Assembly: GCA_025057015.1 (NCBI GenBank)
Contig: JANWYG010000003.1
Coordinates: forward strand, 62,001 to 126,000
Direction: 5' to 3'
DNA from: Blastocatellia bacterium
Lineage (GTDB): Bacteria; Acidobacteriota; Blastocatellia; Chloracidobacteriales; JADJPF01
Length of the DNA: 64,000 nucleotides
The translations under genes were made by a program, and so were the position numbers. Below the pieces are notes generated by a model that did not search any database, had not been told where the DNA came from, and saw only the letters and a program-made list of their open reading frames with translations. Below are positions 8,425 to 17,476 of this stretch, piece by piece (the stretch's first letter is position 1; the number at the start of each line of letters is the position of its first letter).

Positions 8425-9409
8425 GAAAAGATTCGGAATAGATGAGCTTTTCAAAAGTACTGTAATACCTGCTGTGTCATTAGAAGGAGGAATTGCTCAG
8501 GTAGAACTTGACAAGGTTTTTTCTAATACTGGACAGCCTAGGCGCTACTTTGACGAAGCCAGTCTGCAAAGACTGGTGGAGTCAATAAAGAAGAATGGAG
8601 TCCTGCAGCCGATTCTAGTAAGGGAAAAAGAGCAAGGTTATGAGATAGTTGCCGGAGAACGTAGGTTTTTAGCTGCGCGTTTGGCAGGGTTGCGGCGCAT
8701 ACCTGCAATAATTCGTAATCTAAGTGATGAAGAAGCAGCTCGGCTGGCGTTGGTAGAAAACCTGCAAAGAGAGGATCTAAATCCGATAGAAGAAACCGAG
8801 GGATATCTAGCGCTTTTACGTTACCGCTTGCAGCAAGAGCCTGACTTCTTTCTGTTTTCTTGTCCGAATGATGAAGATCCGTACGGCGACGTTGTCAGGT
8901 TATTGTTTGCTATGAACAATCTACGCAATCCTAAACGCCGAAAGGATGATAGCCTGGCTATTAAGTTTATTCCTGTCATAGAGGAAGTTTTCAATTCTGT
9001 TGGAAAGATTTCTTGGGTGTCATTTGTACAACATAAGCTGCCGCTTAGGAAACTTCCGGCAGATGTCTTGGATGCTTTAAGAAGTGGCCGTCTAGAGTAC
9101 ACTAAGGCTAAACAGATAAGCCGACTGACAGCACGAGTATTTGGGAATGATGCCAAAGCCGCTCTACAAGCTCGCTCTGAAATGCTGGAGCTTGCAATGG
9201 AAAAGAAAGTATCTGCTTCAGAATTGCAGAGGTTAGTAGAAGAAAAGCTTTACGGGAAGCGCAATCTTCATCTTGTTAAAGATCGTCTTGTAAAGCTTCT
9301 CAAAATCACGAAATCCCTAAAATCCCTTTCTCTGGAACAAGAAGCAGAGTTGTTGAGACGTCTTGAAGAGCTAGAAACTTATGTAAGCTCGATAGAAGCT
9401 GCCATGTGA
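8417..9409 (+). CDS. parB: ParB-family partition protein
   Basis: About 330 residues. The N-terminal ParB/Srx-type nucleotide-binding domain is complete: QPRRYFDEASLQRLVESIK, GVLQPILVRE, the GERR motif (residues 80-83), and ENLQREDLNPIEETEGY. The middle (about 120-240) carries the DNA-binding part in an unusual form. The segment FNSVGKISWVSFVQHKLPLR, followed by LPADVLDALRSGRLEYTKA, resembles ParB proteins of cyanobacterial plasmids rather than the chromosomal KorB-like HTH. The C-terminus is a leucine-rich helix suited to dimerisation. It follows parA with an 8-base overlap and is followed 9 bases later by parS-like site 3. Likely binds those sites. Confidence 0.92.
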   Translation: MAKKRFGIDELFKSTVIPAVSLEGGIAQVELDKVFSNTGQPRRYFDEASLQRLVESIKKNGVLQPILVREKEQGYEIVAGERRFLAARLAGLRRIPAIIRNLSDEEAARLALVENLQREDLNPIEETEGYLALLRYRLQQEPDFFLFSCPNDEDPYGDVVRLLFAMNNLRNPKRRKDDSLAIKFIPVIEEVFNSVGKISWVSFVQHKLPLRKLPADVLDALRSGRLEYTKAKQISRLTARVFGNDAKAALQARSEMLELAMEKKVSASELQRLVEEKLYGKRNLHLVKDRLVKLLKITKSLKSLSLEQEAELLRRLEELETYVSSIEAAM

Positions 9410-9418
9410 GCTGTCAAA

Positions 9419-9442
9419 TTGAATCACAACAATGTGATTCAA
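9419..9442. promoter_or_regulatory. Candidate parS-like site 3, just after parB
   Basis: TTGAATCACA-ACAA-TGTGATTCAA, with the same arms as the sites at 3536 and 7496. It starts 9 bases after the parB stop codon. A transcription terminator is a weaker explanation because the arms are conserved in identity, not just complementarity, and no T-run follows. Confidence 0.65.
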
Positions 9443-9510
9443 ATCCTGTATGTTACTGAAACTTGGGGCTAGCTCTTCTATTTGCTTTTCTTCAAGTAAC
9501 CGTAACTGCT

Positions 9511-10557
9511 TTAGTATTGCTCTGATAACTCTACGGTGATAGTGGAAAATGACTTGCGCTGCTTTTCTGTGGGTTCTGTATAGCGTCCATCAGTTATAGT
9601 AACTCTTGTTCGACTTTGCGTGGTGTCAATCTCTACGATTGGATATCGACAAAAGTCAAACGCCACCATCCCTTCAGAGGTCATCCTTGCTTTGACTGCC
9701 GCAGGGTGCCTAATATAGGAAGCTATCTTGGAGATTGTCTGGCCGGTAGAATTTCTCAAGACGTTGACTCTCCCGTAGTAAAACCAGTCGCTGTCTTGTG
9801 CATAAACTCTCCATTCGAAGGGATTAGCTACAGTGGGCGATACAGAAAATCGTGCTTGTGACGGCATAGTGCTTGCTGCCAGCAAGAGAGCTTTCTGCTG
9901 CATAGCTGCTAGTAACAGCAAATAGCAAAGCAATAGTCCTGTAACGACGGTGTAAGTGGTACTTGGTTGTGGGCGCTTCGTGATTACTACAACTAAAAAT
10001 AAGGCTGTCCAGATCAGCTTGAATAGACCTGTAGGCTGTGGAGCTGACAGTACGAGTAACCAGATTAGTGTTCCTATAAAGCCGTAGAAAAGCTTTGTTC
10101 TAAAAGAATTTTTGCTTGTAAGGTATAATCCTGCTCCTAGCAATAGCCAAATTAGAGGATCTACTACGAAGAGCAAGTCTCCGTAGTACCATCTGTTGTC
10201 AAATGGTAGCCAGGGTCGTATCCCATAGTCGTTTAGCCAGTCAAGTAGTGGATGTGTTGCTAGAGTTATAAGTGATGAGAATAATAGGTAAGTATAGCTT
10301 AGTGGCTTTTTTTGCCGCCTCGACCATAAGTAAAAGGCGAGCGCAAGTATCGGTGCTTCTAGCAGTATTCCGACAACCGAGTGCGTAATGCCGCGATGGT
10401 GTTCTAGATAAGCACTTCTGCTCCAAAACAGAGAAACAATGTCTATGTCAGGTAGGTTTGCACCTACAATCCAGAGGGATAAATTAGTGCGCATCCGAGA
10501 TTCGAAATAAGCTCGGTAGAGAAAGCTGCTGAAAAGAGAGTGTGTGAGGTTGTCCAT
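9511..10557 (-). CDS. YdjM/DUF457-type membrane-bound metal-dependent hydrolase
   Basis: 348 residues. It opens with MDNLTHSLFSSF, the typical start of this family, and continues with LPDIDIV, HHRGITHSVVG and THPLLDWLNDYG. These His/Asp clusters in the first 130 residues are the presumed metal ligands. About eight hydrophobic segments make it an integral membrane protein. The C-terminal 110 residues form a soluble, strand-rich tail. The family is related to E. coli YdjM (a LexA-regulated gene); the reaction is not established. It converges with parB; no operon partner is evident. Confidence 0.85.
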   Translation of the reverse strand: MDNLTHSLFSSFLYRAYFESRMRTNLSLWIVGANLPDIDIVSLFWSRSAYLEHHRGITHSVVGILLEAPILALAFYLWSRRQKKPLSYTYLLFSSLITLATHPLLDWLNDYGIRPWLPFDNRWYYGDLLFVVDPLIWLLLGAGLYLTSKNSFRTKLFYGFIGTLIWLLVLSAPQPTGLFKLIWTALFLVVVITKRPQPSTTYTVVTGLLLCYLLLLAAMQQKALLLAASTMPSQARFSVSPTVANPFEWRVYAQDSDWFYYGRVNVLRNSTGQTISKIASYIRHPAAVKARMTSEGMVAFDFCRYPIVEIDTTQSRTRVTITDGRYTEPTEKQRKSFSTITVELSEQY

Positions 10558-10606
10558 AATACTAAATTATCGCTAAGATCTCTTGAAAACAATCTGGAGC
10601 AAGTGA

Positions 10607-11203
10607 ATGCAAAAGTGCTCGGTGTGTGAAAGCTATTCCTGCATTTGTGCAGAAAAGAAGATTGATAAAAGAACCTTCCTCTTGATAGGGCTTGTGACGA
10701 TGCTCGCCCTGTTAGGGATTGCGGGAATTCTAAGTATGCTGTTTGTGTTTCTTCAAAACGAACAGCAAAGCCCAGTGGTACAGCCTGAGACTAGACAGCC
10801 TGTTGACTATGAACACGCTCTGCTACTACAGATAGACAAAGTGCTTTTGCTGTTACAAACTGTCCGTAAAGACCTACGGGCTTTCCTAAAAGAAGTTAAT
10901 GCTACGGATAAGCCCAAAGAGGTCATAGACGTTTTTAGAAGTCAATTGGAGTCTCATGCAGGGCAGCTGAGACAGTGTGAGGAAACTTTAAGCCTGCTCA
11001 AGCCTCCTCAGGAAGCTACCTCCGAACTCCACTCAAAGCTGTTGGTTGGTTTAATCAAGTATAGGCGAGCAGTTGAAACTTACGCTGAGGGGCTTGCTGC
11101 ATATGATTTTAATGTAGTTAAGCAAAGTCAGTTAGAGCTGGAGCAAGCTGACTCGGAGATCCACCTTGCCGTTGAACGTATCACGAGCAACTTTGCGAAA
11201 TAG
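10607..11203 (+). CDS. Membrane-anchored hypothetical protein with Cys-rich N-terminus
   Basis: 198 residues. The first 16 residues contain four cysteines (CSVCESYSCIC), possibly a small metal site on the cytoplasmic side. A single transmembrane helix follows (about residues 24-48, TFLLIGLVTMLALLGIAGIL). The remaining 150 residues are a charged helical, coiled-coil-like domain presumably outside. I do not recognise the family. GGAG lies before the ATG. It is followed 59 bases later by the DUF4388/J-domain gene in the same direction. Confidence 0.72.
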   Translation: MQKCSVCESYSCICAEKKIDKRTFLLIGLVTMLALLGIAGILSMLFVFLQNEQQSPVVQPETRQPVDYEHALLLQIDKVLLLLQTVRKDLRAFLKEVNATDKPKEVIDVFRSQLESHAGQLRQCEETLSLLKPPQEATSELHSKLLVGLIKYRRAVETYAEGLAAYDFNVVKQSQLELEQADSEIHLAVERITSNFAK

Positions 11204-11262
11204 TTATCTTCACTTTGTGTGATGTGCTAATATTGTACACTATGTAAGCTTGCGGAGTCTAT

Positions 11263-12942
11263 ATGCAACTTAAAGGGTCCCTTACTGTTGCTACTTTACC
11301 TGAGTTAATGCGGCAAATTTATGTCGAAAGACGTACAGGTGAGTTAATTCTTAGACAAGAAAGGATAAGGAAACAGATCTATTTCGAGCTAGGGCAAGTT
11401 GTCTTTGCGGCAAGCAATCAGCGCGAAGATAAGCTCGGAGAGACGCTCGTTAGGCATGGTAGGCTTGCTCGACAGCAGCTAGAGGAGTTATTGCCTACAT
11501 TAGGAAGTACCCGCCGTTTGGGTAGGACGCTGGTGGAGAAAGGCATACTAACTGAACGTGAGCTTGTCACCTATGTCACCTTTCAGATTATAGACATCAT
11601 CTATTCTCTCTTTAGCTGGACAGTAGGTGAGTATGAGTTTGCCGAAGGCGACTACAACCGAGCCCCAGAAGAGCTAAAGCTGAAGTTTTCTACTGCTACG
11701 ATTATTCTGGAAGGTGTGCGTAAAATAGAGGATCTTGATCTCATAAGGCGGGGTTTGGGAGACTTGAACCGATTGATAGCGCCAACTCAATCGCCGTTAC
11801 TCAGAATGCAATCGCTGGTGCTGAAACCTGTAGAGCGGCAGGTGTTAGACCTAGTTACTGAGCCTATGGACATATTGCGGCTGTTGATTCTTGCAGCTCC
11901 AGAGCCGCCGAAACGGATAATACAGAGTCTATATGGGTTAATATGTGTAGGGCTTCTGCAACAAACTGCTGCTCCAGAACTGTCTTCTGAAACAGGTAAG
12001 TTTGTAATACCTCAGGAAATAAGGCAGCAAGTAGAGATGGTGCCACCTCTAGATTATCGTGCACCCCAGTCAAGAAGCGTTCAAAACTGGCCAGGCTCAG
12101 AAGCTTTGCTTGCTGAAATATCTGAAATGAAGCGCAGGTTGTCTACGAATGATCCGTATATTATTCTGGGAGTACATCTGCAATCGACGGCTTTGGAAAT
12201 TCGTGATGCCTACTATGCCTTAGCTGCTAGGTTTCATCCAGACAAGTTCATACAGATGCCGAAAGCTGTACGAGCAGATGTGGATATGATTTTTTCTAAA
12301 CTGACAGAAAGTTACAATAGGCTAAGGACGCAGTTAGCTCTGTCTCAAAGTACAGGCGCGGAGCTATCTGCAGCAGGAGCGTTCTCAATTCAACAGAGTA
12401 AGCAAGGGCTATATCGCGCAGACTCTGCGTCAATTCCAAAGGATCCGTTGCTTGTACAAGAACCATATATGGAGTTGCCTAAAAAGCAGGTTGCTTCTCA
12501 GCAATCAGCAGCTCAGTCTGCAAAAGAGGAGATAATCTACCCTGGCTATGAGATGCACAAGCTACCGCCCAGATCTGCAGCAACGCCCAGCTTAGAGACT
12601 GCCTTTACTGACTTGATAGACTATCTTGAAGATCGCAGAGCGCCGCTTTTTGTTACAGACTCGTTGACTATGCTATTTAGGACTCGCCCGCCTATATATG
12701 TAGATCGTAGGAAAGTAGTTGAGACAATAGTTACTTGGGCAAGGCAAAAGGCTAGCTGGACCGGCAAACCTGTCCATGAACTACTAATCAGTGCTCTAAG
12801 TTCTATTAAGCATGCAGAGCAAGCACGGGTCATACGGGACTTCGATGCACAAAGCTTCTATCCTAGTTTTATTCAGGAAATGGCTGCTTATTGTCCTCCC
12901 GGAGAGACTCAGGAATTTTTGCTGAAAGCTCGCAGTATTTGA
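11263..12942 (+). CDS. DUF4388 / J-domain-like signalling protein
   Basis: 559 residues. Residues 1-90 are a DUF4388 (PatA-like N-terminal) domain: LKGSLTVATLPELMRQIYVE with TGELILRQ, then IYFELGQVVFAASN. A helical region follows (EDKLGETLVRHGRL). Around residues 295-365 lies a J-domain-like segment with an intact HPD triplet (residues 325-327). The remainder is low-complexity then helical. DUF4388 proteins are frequent in Myxococcota, Acidobacteriota and cyanobacteria and are thought to act in signalling. The protein shares its architecture with the product at 18973-20910, so the two are paralogues. Its 3' end overlaps the converging plsC gene by 74 bases. Confidence 0.82.
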   Translation: MQLKGSLTVATLPELMRQIYVERRTGELILRQERIRKQIYFELGQVVFAASNQREDKLGETLVRHGRLARQQLEELLPTLGSTRRLGRTLVEKGILTERELVTYVTFQIIDIIYSLFSWTVGEYEFAEGDYNRAPEELKLKFSTATIILEGVRKIEDLDLIRRGLGDLNRLIAPTQSPLLRMQSLVLKPVERQVLDLVTEPMDILRLLILAAPEPPKRIIQSLYGLICVGLLQQTAAPELSSETGKFVIPQEIRQQVEMVPPLDYRAPQSRSVQNWPGSEALLAEISEMKRRLSTNDPYIILGVHLQSTALEIRDAYYALAARFHPDKFIQMPKAVRADVDMIFSKLTESYNRLRTQLALSQSTGAELSAAGAFSIQQSKQGLYRADSASIPKDPLLVQEPYMELPKKQVASQQSAAQSAKEEIIYPGYEMHKLPPRSAATPSLETAFTDLIDYLEDRRAPLFVTDSLTMLFRTRPPIYVDRRKVVETIVTWARQKASWTGKPVHELLISALSSIKHAEQARVIRDFDAQSFYPSFIQEMAAYCPPGETQEFLLKARSI

Positions 12943-13690
12943 GCTTTGAAGCAGCAACTTCAGCTTCTAGGTCAGCTTTAGCTTTGCTGTGGAGTTCTAA
13001 AACTTGTTGCCAGCAGTGCTCAGCAAAAACTTTGTCATCAGGAAAGTTGCTGGTATCGACTACTTTTCCTATATGTATGTGCACAGGATAACCGCTATGC
13101 GTTTGTGGCTGGTGTCCTATGACTAGGTGCGAACCATGTAAGCCTAAAGGGACGACGTTTATTCGCCGTCGCCAGGCTGCGCGCAAAACAGCTTGAAAAA
13201 TCTGTTTTTGTGGCTGTCCAGTGCGACTGCGAGTCCCTTCAGGGAAAACGTACAAGGATGTGATATTTTCTATTCTGTCAAGTACCTTTTTGATGGCCTT
13301 AAGTCGATCGCAGTTGCTGCTTCTGTCTACTGTAACACTTCCGGCCATTAGCCCTGCTAGGCCTAAGAAGGGAATCCATAAGTTTTGCTGCTTGGTCAAG
13401 AACGGTATCGTGAAAACTGATACAAGGATAGGTATATCCAGAGCGCTTTGGTGGTTACAGATAAACAAGTGACGTTTTTCATAACCTTGCCGAATATTCT
13501 CTTGGCCGGTTACGTTTACTCGCAGCCTGAAGACTAAGCATACTAGTACTGAGAACAGCTTCCATGGCCAATAGAAAATGCTCCTGCGACAGCGCATCGG
13601 AAAGAAAGCTCCAATTAGAATCAGCGGCGTAAACAAAATAGCTGCTAAGCAGAACCCTATGAAAATTCTAAAAGCATCTACGATCCGCAT
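12869..13690 (-). CDS. plsC: Lysophospholipid acyltransferase (1-acyl-G3P acyltransferase family)
   Basis: 273 residues. The acyltransferase motifs are visible: motif I as NHQSALDIP (catalytic NHxxxxD with Gln and Ser inside), and motif III as FPEGTRSRTGQ. An N-terminal hydrophobic stretch (FIGFCLAAILFTPLILIGAF) anchors it in the membrane. Members acylate lysophosphatidic acid to phosphatidic acid in phospholipid synthesis. The ATG at 13690 lies inside a 19-base tandem duplication (13682-13719). The gene lies 25 bases after the stop of the upstream hypothetical gene, so the two are likely co-transcribed. Confidence 0.9.
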   Translation of the reverse strand: MRIVDAFRIFIGFCLAAILFTPLILIGAFFPMRCRRSIFYWPWKLFSVLVCLVFRLRVNVTGQENIRQGYEKRHLFICNHQSALDIPILVSVFTIPFLTKQQNLWIPFLGLAGLMAGSVTVDRSSNCDRLKAIKKVLDRIENITSLYVFPEGTRSRTGQPQKQIFQAVLRAAWRRRINVVPLGLHGSHLVIGHQPQTHSGYPVHIHIGKVVDTSNFPDDKVFAEHCWQQVLELHSKAKADLEAEVAASKLKYCELSAKIPESLREDNKQPFPE

Positions 13691-13719
13691 AGCTGTTTAA
13701 GATCCGCATAGCTGTTTAA
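13682..13719. repeat. Perfect 19-base tandem duplication at the plsC start
   Basis: The unit GATCCGCATAGCTGTTTAA occurs twice head to tail (13682-13700 and 13701-13719). It contains the plsC start codon and the stop codon of the upstream gene. The second ATG created by the copy (13707-13709) is in a different frame because 19 is not a multiple of three. Confidence 0.9.
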
Positions 13720-14567
13720 CGGTCAAGAGATGGAAAGGCTATTTCGACTACCTTGCCGCACTCGCTTTCTAGAATACCTTTCGCAACGGAAAATTTATAA
13801 ATATAAAAGTCTTCTAAAAATTTACGTAGGCGTGGTTGTTGTGGTGAAGCTATTTTTGGATCGTAAAGCAAGCTGCGGCCACCTATGATAATGCGTCCTG
13901 CCTCGGTACGTAGGAAACCACCGCCAATGATGAAAAATTCTACTAACTGCTCTTCATACCGTTCTCCTAAACTTTCTCTGAGATAGTTTTCTAACCTAGC
14001 CACGGCATTTTCTACTGTGGCGCGGGCGGCAAGCAAGACGACAAAAGGCTGGTCAGCTAGTATTATCAGCAAGAACTTACAACCTTCTAGCGTGGTGCCT
14101 GCGTCGAGGTACCACCTTAAAGCTTGGCTGTCTTGAGGAATCATTGCCGGTAGTTTGCTTAATAACCCATCTATGTCAAGTCGAAACATTTCTGTGCAGT
14201 CAAGGAACTCTACGGATTGCTGAGACAATAATCTGTGCGGAGTCTCTCCGCCTTCAAGATAGACTTTAGAAAAATCAAATATCAGGTCATAGACATTTTT
14301 TATCGTAGATGGAAAGCTAAGTAGGATATCTCGATAGCGTTTATTGCCGAGCAATCTTCCGATAACCACTCGATACATGGCGTATCGGTGTACGTATCCT
14401 CTAAGGTCTGGTCTTGATAAGATGTAGGCTGCCTTAAGAAAGGATAGCTGGTCGTGCGGTTTCTTTCCCAAGAAGTCCAAGTAGAATGCCTGAAAGGCAT
14501 CAAGATCGGCTTCTTCTAATGGTATGTAAGGGGGCAAGTTGGAGAATGTATCCGTATTCTGTTGCAT
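13716..14567 (-). CDS. Hypothetical protein, 283 aa
   Basis: I do not recognise this protein. It is soluble with no signal peptide. A helical N-terminal half (about residues 15-130) is followed by a mixed alpha/beta half with a glycine-rich stretch (FFIIGGGFLRTEAGRIIIGG, about residues 212-232) that looks like a pair of beta strands with a tight turn. It lies directly upstream of plsC on the same strand. The stop codon lies within the tandem duplication noted at 13682-13719. Confidence 0.7.
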   Translation of the reverse strand: MQQNTDTFSNLPPYIPLEEADLDAFQAFYLDFLGKKPHDQLSFLKAAYILSRPDLRGYVHRYAMYRVVIGRLLGNKRYRDILLSFPSTIKNVYDLIFDFSKVYLEGGETPHRLLSQQSVEFLDCTEMFRLDIDGLLSKLPAMIPQDSQALRWYLDAGTTLEGCKFLLIILADQPFVVLLAARATVENAVARLENYLRESLGERYEEQLVEFFIIGGGFLRTEAGRIIIGGRSLLYDPKIASPQQPRLRKFLEDFYIYKFSVAKGILESECGKVVEIAFPSLDR

Positions 14568-14823
14568 TTCTTAAAGATAGTATTCGAACTCCTGGATAAA
14601 GCAATACTCCTCAAACAGTAGCAACTCTCCAGGGTAAAAATTATACTCCCAGATACTTAACTTGCAATTCATAAAGCTCGCGTGGTCGGTCTAAAAAGTT
14701 CGGAATAATGAGATTTAGAAATTGTGCTAGACAGCTTTGCCTAGCAAACCTAATAATTTTTCCGATTTTTAGTGTTGAAGTAATTTTGGGAAAGCCTCGC
14801 AAAAAGCGATGAGGAAGGACAGT

Positions 14824-15600
14824 ATGCGGGGAGATTTTGGGTGCATTGCGACGCTGTTATGTATGATAGCTGTGTTTTTGCTGGGATTGTACTTGCTGCG
14901 ATGGCCATCTTTGCCAATCGAGGGATCGACCATTTTAGACCTGGTAGGTGGAATTGTCTGCTTTTTCTGGTTGCTTGTCGTTTTAAAAGTTCCTTGGGAC
15001 CTTCACTTTGAGGCGGAAAGGGTATTGTTTGAGCTACGCCGAGCACAGGAACGGGGAATAGCAGTTAACGTTGCAAGACAGGACTACGTGAGACGTCTGA
15101 GCCGCCGGATGATAGTTGCTGCTATAGGAGCACATGTCGGGTCTGCTGCTGTAGTGGCAGCAGCGACTTATTGGAGTGGGGGTCGAATAGGATACTTATT
15201 TGCTTTCTTCTATCTAGTAACTACGTTCTTGCGTCCTGCTTCACAGGGCTATAGAGCTATCAAAAATAGGTTAACTGAAATAGAAAGCGAAGCGAAGTAT
15301 CCACGGGAAGATGTGGTCAAACTAAAGGCCAAGGTTGAAGAAGTTTGTAGTCGAGTCGAAGTTCTCGAAAAAAGTTTAGAAGCTATTAAAAGCGCTCAGG
15401 TACGACTCGATGAGCAAATGGAGCAGTTGGGTAGGGAAATCAGAGACTTGCGGCAAGTGATTGAAAGTTGTGAATTGAGTTATGCTCGCCGGATCAATGA
15501 CTTGCGTATCGAGGTTGAGCAGGCAGTGACGAAGGCGGTAGACAGGCAGGAGATAATTTCCGGTTTGCAATCTCTTGTGAAGCTGTTCAAAGAGGCTTAG
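14824..15600 (+). CDS. Membrane protein with C-terminal coiled coil
   Basis: About 258 residues. Two hydrophobic segments near the N-terminus (IATLLCMIAVFLLGLYLL and DLVGGIVCFFWLLVVL), further hydrophobic stretches around residues 100-145, then a long charged coiled coil (about 160-258, with heptad-like LEKSLEAIKSAQVRLDEQMEQ). The function is unknown. The ATG at 14824 has GAGGAAGGA just upstream; an in-frame ATG at 14809 has no site. Its stop overlaps the end of the converging kinase gene by 4 bases. Confidence 0.72.
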   Translation: MRGDFGCIATLLCMIAVFLLGLYLLRWPSLPIEGSTILDLVGGIVCFFWLLVVLKVPWDLHFEAERVLFELRRAQERGIAVNVARQDYVRRLSRRMIVAAIGAHVGSAAVVAAATYWSGGRIGYLFAFFYLVTTFLRPASQGYRAIKNRLTEIESEAKYPREDVVKLKAKVEEVCSRVEVLEKSLEAIKSAQVRLDEQMEQLGREIRDLRQVIESCELSYARRINDLRIEVEQAVTKAVDRQEIISGLQSLVKLFKEA

Positions 15601-17399
15601 TATTCTTCGACGATACGTATTTGCTCTGTAGACAGTAGCACGGTCAATATACGGAAAGTCTTGGCATTGCAGCAAGGGACGCGAGCAAGAATAGTGCTAA
15701 GGTTCATGTCAGGTTGGTTTAGCAAGTACCAGACTGTTTCGGCTAAATCTCGATTAATGCGATCTTGCCATTGCAAGGTCTTGCTCACTACTTCGAAGCA
15801 AATCGTGAGATCGGGAAATATTTCTTCGTACTCTTTAAGTTCAGCCTTGAGTGCAAGGGCTTCTTTGATTAGAGCTTCACCGGTAGCCACTATAGGCTCT
15901 AATATGCGCAGTTCGTCGTAAAAGAGGGCAGGTTTAAAGATGTAGCTGCCTTCTACTGGCATTTGTAGCAGTTGGAAGAAGGCTTCTTGTCCAACACGTA
16001 CGCCCAGTTTTGCGCGCTCTATGTTGCCTCTTTCGATATAGATAGAGCAGAAGGGAGGAGGCATTTCTGTGTCGATTCGGCCCTTTGCAAGTTCTTTTGC
16101 TGTGCCTTTAGCTGTGTAGACTAACAGCGAGCCGGTGAGTTCAAGTCCTACAAGAGTGTGTATTACGCTAGCTAGGTCGCATTCGGGAAAGTGACCGTGC
16201 AAAAAGTTCATCGTCATTTGCATAGGATCTTTGGATGGGGGCAACTTTAACTCACCGGTACGGATCTTTTGCACTGCTTGTATCTCTCCTGTGCCTACCC
16301 TGCGCCACTTTCCAGTCACAGGGTCAGTTATGAAGCGCCCTGACTTAGAATCCAGTGCATAGCCCGAAGGGTCTAGGGTGAGGAGCACTGCTGCTTCAAG
16401 GTCTTGATCGGTGGCGTCCAGAAATACTTTCTTGAACTCTTGCTCGGTGATAGCTTGTACAGCCGCAGCAAGTTCACGGGCGAAAGTTGTGACGTCTTGC
16501 GGGCGTTTTTCTGGATCTTTTTCCATAGCATGCATGACTACGGCGTTAATTATTGCTGGAATCTCTGGGTCTATTTCATACAAAGGTCTAGGAGTTTCAG
16601 TCACTTGCTTGTAGATAAGCGCCATAGAGGTTGGTGCTTCGAACGGCAGCTTGCCGGTAAGCAGTCTATATAGTATGACTCCTAGCGAGTAGATGTCTGA
16701 GCGAGCGTCTACAGTTCGTGCGGTACACTGCTCGGGGGAGATGTAATGAGGAGTGCCTATGACAGCGCCCACGCCAGTGAGATTGCTTGGCGGGCCGTCT
16801 ATAGCTTGTATTAATTTAGCTATGCCGAAGTCTACTACCTTGACTATTTCTTGACCATCCTCTTGGTGTAGGAAAATATTGTCTGGTTTAAGATCCCTGT
16901 GCACTATACCTCTGTTGTGTGCTACGGAGAGCACAGAACAGACTTGTTGTATGATATTGTTAGCTTCTAGCAGGCTGAGTTTGCCTTGGCGTGCGAGCTT
17001 TGCTGAGAGCGGTTCGCCGATTAAGTATTCCATTACTACGTAGACTAGATCTTCGCTGGTAATGCCGAAGTCCATTACTGCTATGGCGTTAGGGTGGCGG
17101 ATCTTCATGGCGGCGTAGGCTTCGCGTCGGAAGCGTTCTATAGCCGTGGGATTATTGACCAGATCGCGACGCATCAACTTAACTGCGACCGGAGCTTCGA
17201 GTTGCAGATGTACTGCACGATAGATTGTGCCGGTAGCTCCCTCAGCTAGACGTTCCTCTAGTTGGTATTTGTTGTCGAGTATGTAACCTATGTAGTCGTC
17301 TCGTTCTCTAGCTTCTATAAGGGGACTACCGTCAAACGAGCAGAAGCGTTTGTCGGGCTGAAAGAGCCTGTGGCAAGTTGGGCACTCCATCATCGACAT
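15597..17399 (-). CDS. Ser/Thr protein kinase with N-terminal zinc ribbon and C-terminal DUF4388
   Basis: 600 residues. N-terminal ribbon with CPTC and a later cysteine (CHRLFQPDKRFC, residues 6-20). The kinase domain spans about 45-320 with lysine 74 (VAVKLM), HRDLKPDN (167-174) and DFG (190-192), all intact, so it should be active. A DUF4388-like domain follows (about 395-500; FHGHFPECDLASVIHTL, then GNIERAKLGVRVGQEAFFQL). No transmembrane helix, so cytoplasmic. Kinase and DUF4388 in one chain ties this to the DUF4388 proteins at 11263 and 18973. AAGGAG lies 6 bases before the ATG. The STAS gene lies 77 bases upstream on the same strand. Confidence 0.9.
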   Translation of the reverse strand: MSMMECPTCHRLFQPDKRFCSFDGSPLIEARERDDYIGYILDNKYQLEERLAEGATGTIYRAVHLQLEAPVAVKLMRRDLVNNPTAIERFRREAYAAMKIRHPNAIAVMDFGITSEDLVYVVMEYLIGEPLSAKLARQGKLSLLEANNIIQQVCSVLSVAHNRGIVHRDLKPDNIFLHQEDGQEIVKVVDFGIAKLIQAIDGPPSNLTGVGAVIGTPHYISPEQCTARTVDARSDIYSLGVILYRLLTGKLPFEAPTSMALIYKQVTETPRPLYEIDPEIPAIINAVVMHAMEKDPEKRPQDVTTFARELAAAVQAITEQEFKKVFLDATDQDLEAAVLLTLDPSGYALDSKSGRFITDPVTGKWRRVGTGEIQAVQKIRTGELKLPPSKDPMQMTMNFLHGHFPECDLASVIHTLVGLELTGSLLVYTAKGTAKELAKGRIDTEMPPPFCSIYIERGNIERAKLGVRVGQEAFFQLLQMPVEGSYIFKPALFYDELRILEPIVATGEALIKEALALKAELKEYEEIFPDLTICFEVVSKTLQWQDRINRDLAETVWYLLNQPDMNLSTILARVPCCNAKTFRILTVLLSTEQIRIVEEY

Positions 17400-17476
17400 C
17401 GGCTACTCCTTGGTGCTTAGTGCACAACTTTATAATAGCCGTGTTTGATGTAAAAGGCTAATCATATCCGGGATGT

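Noticed and set aside
14725-14746. TGCTAG...CTAGCA inverted repeat upstream of the coiled-coil membrane gene
   Set aside because: Arms are only 6 bases and the loop is 10; too weak to call an operator or terminator.
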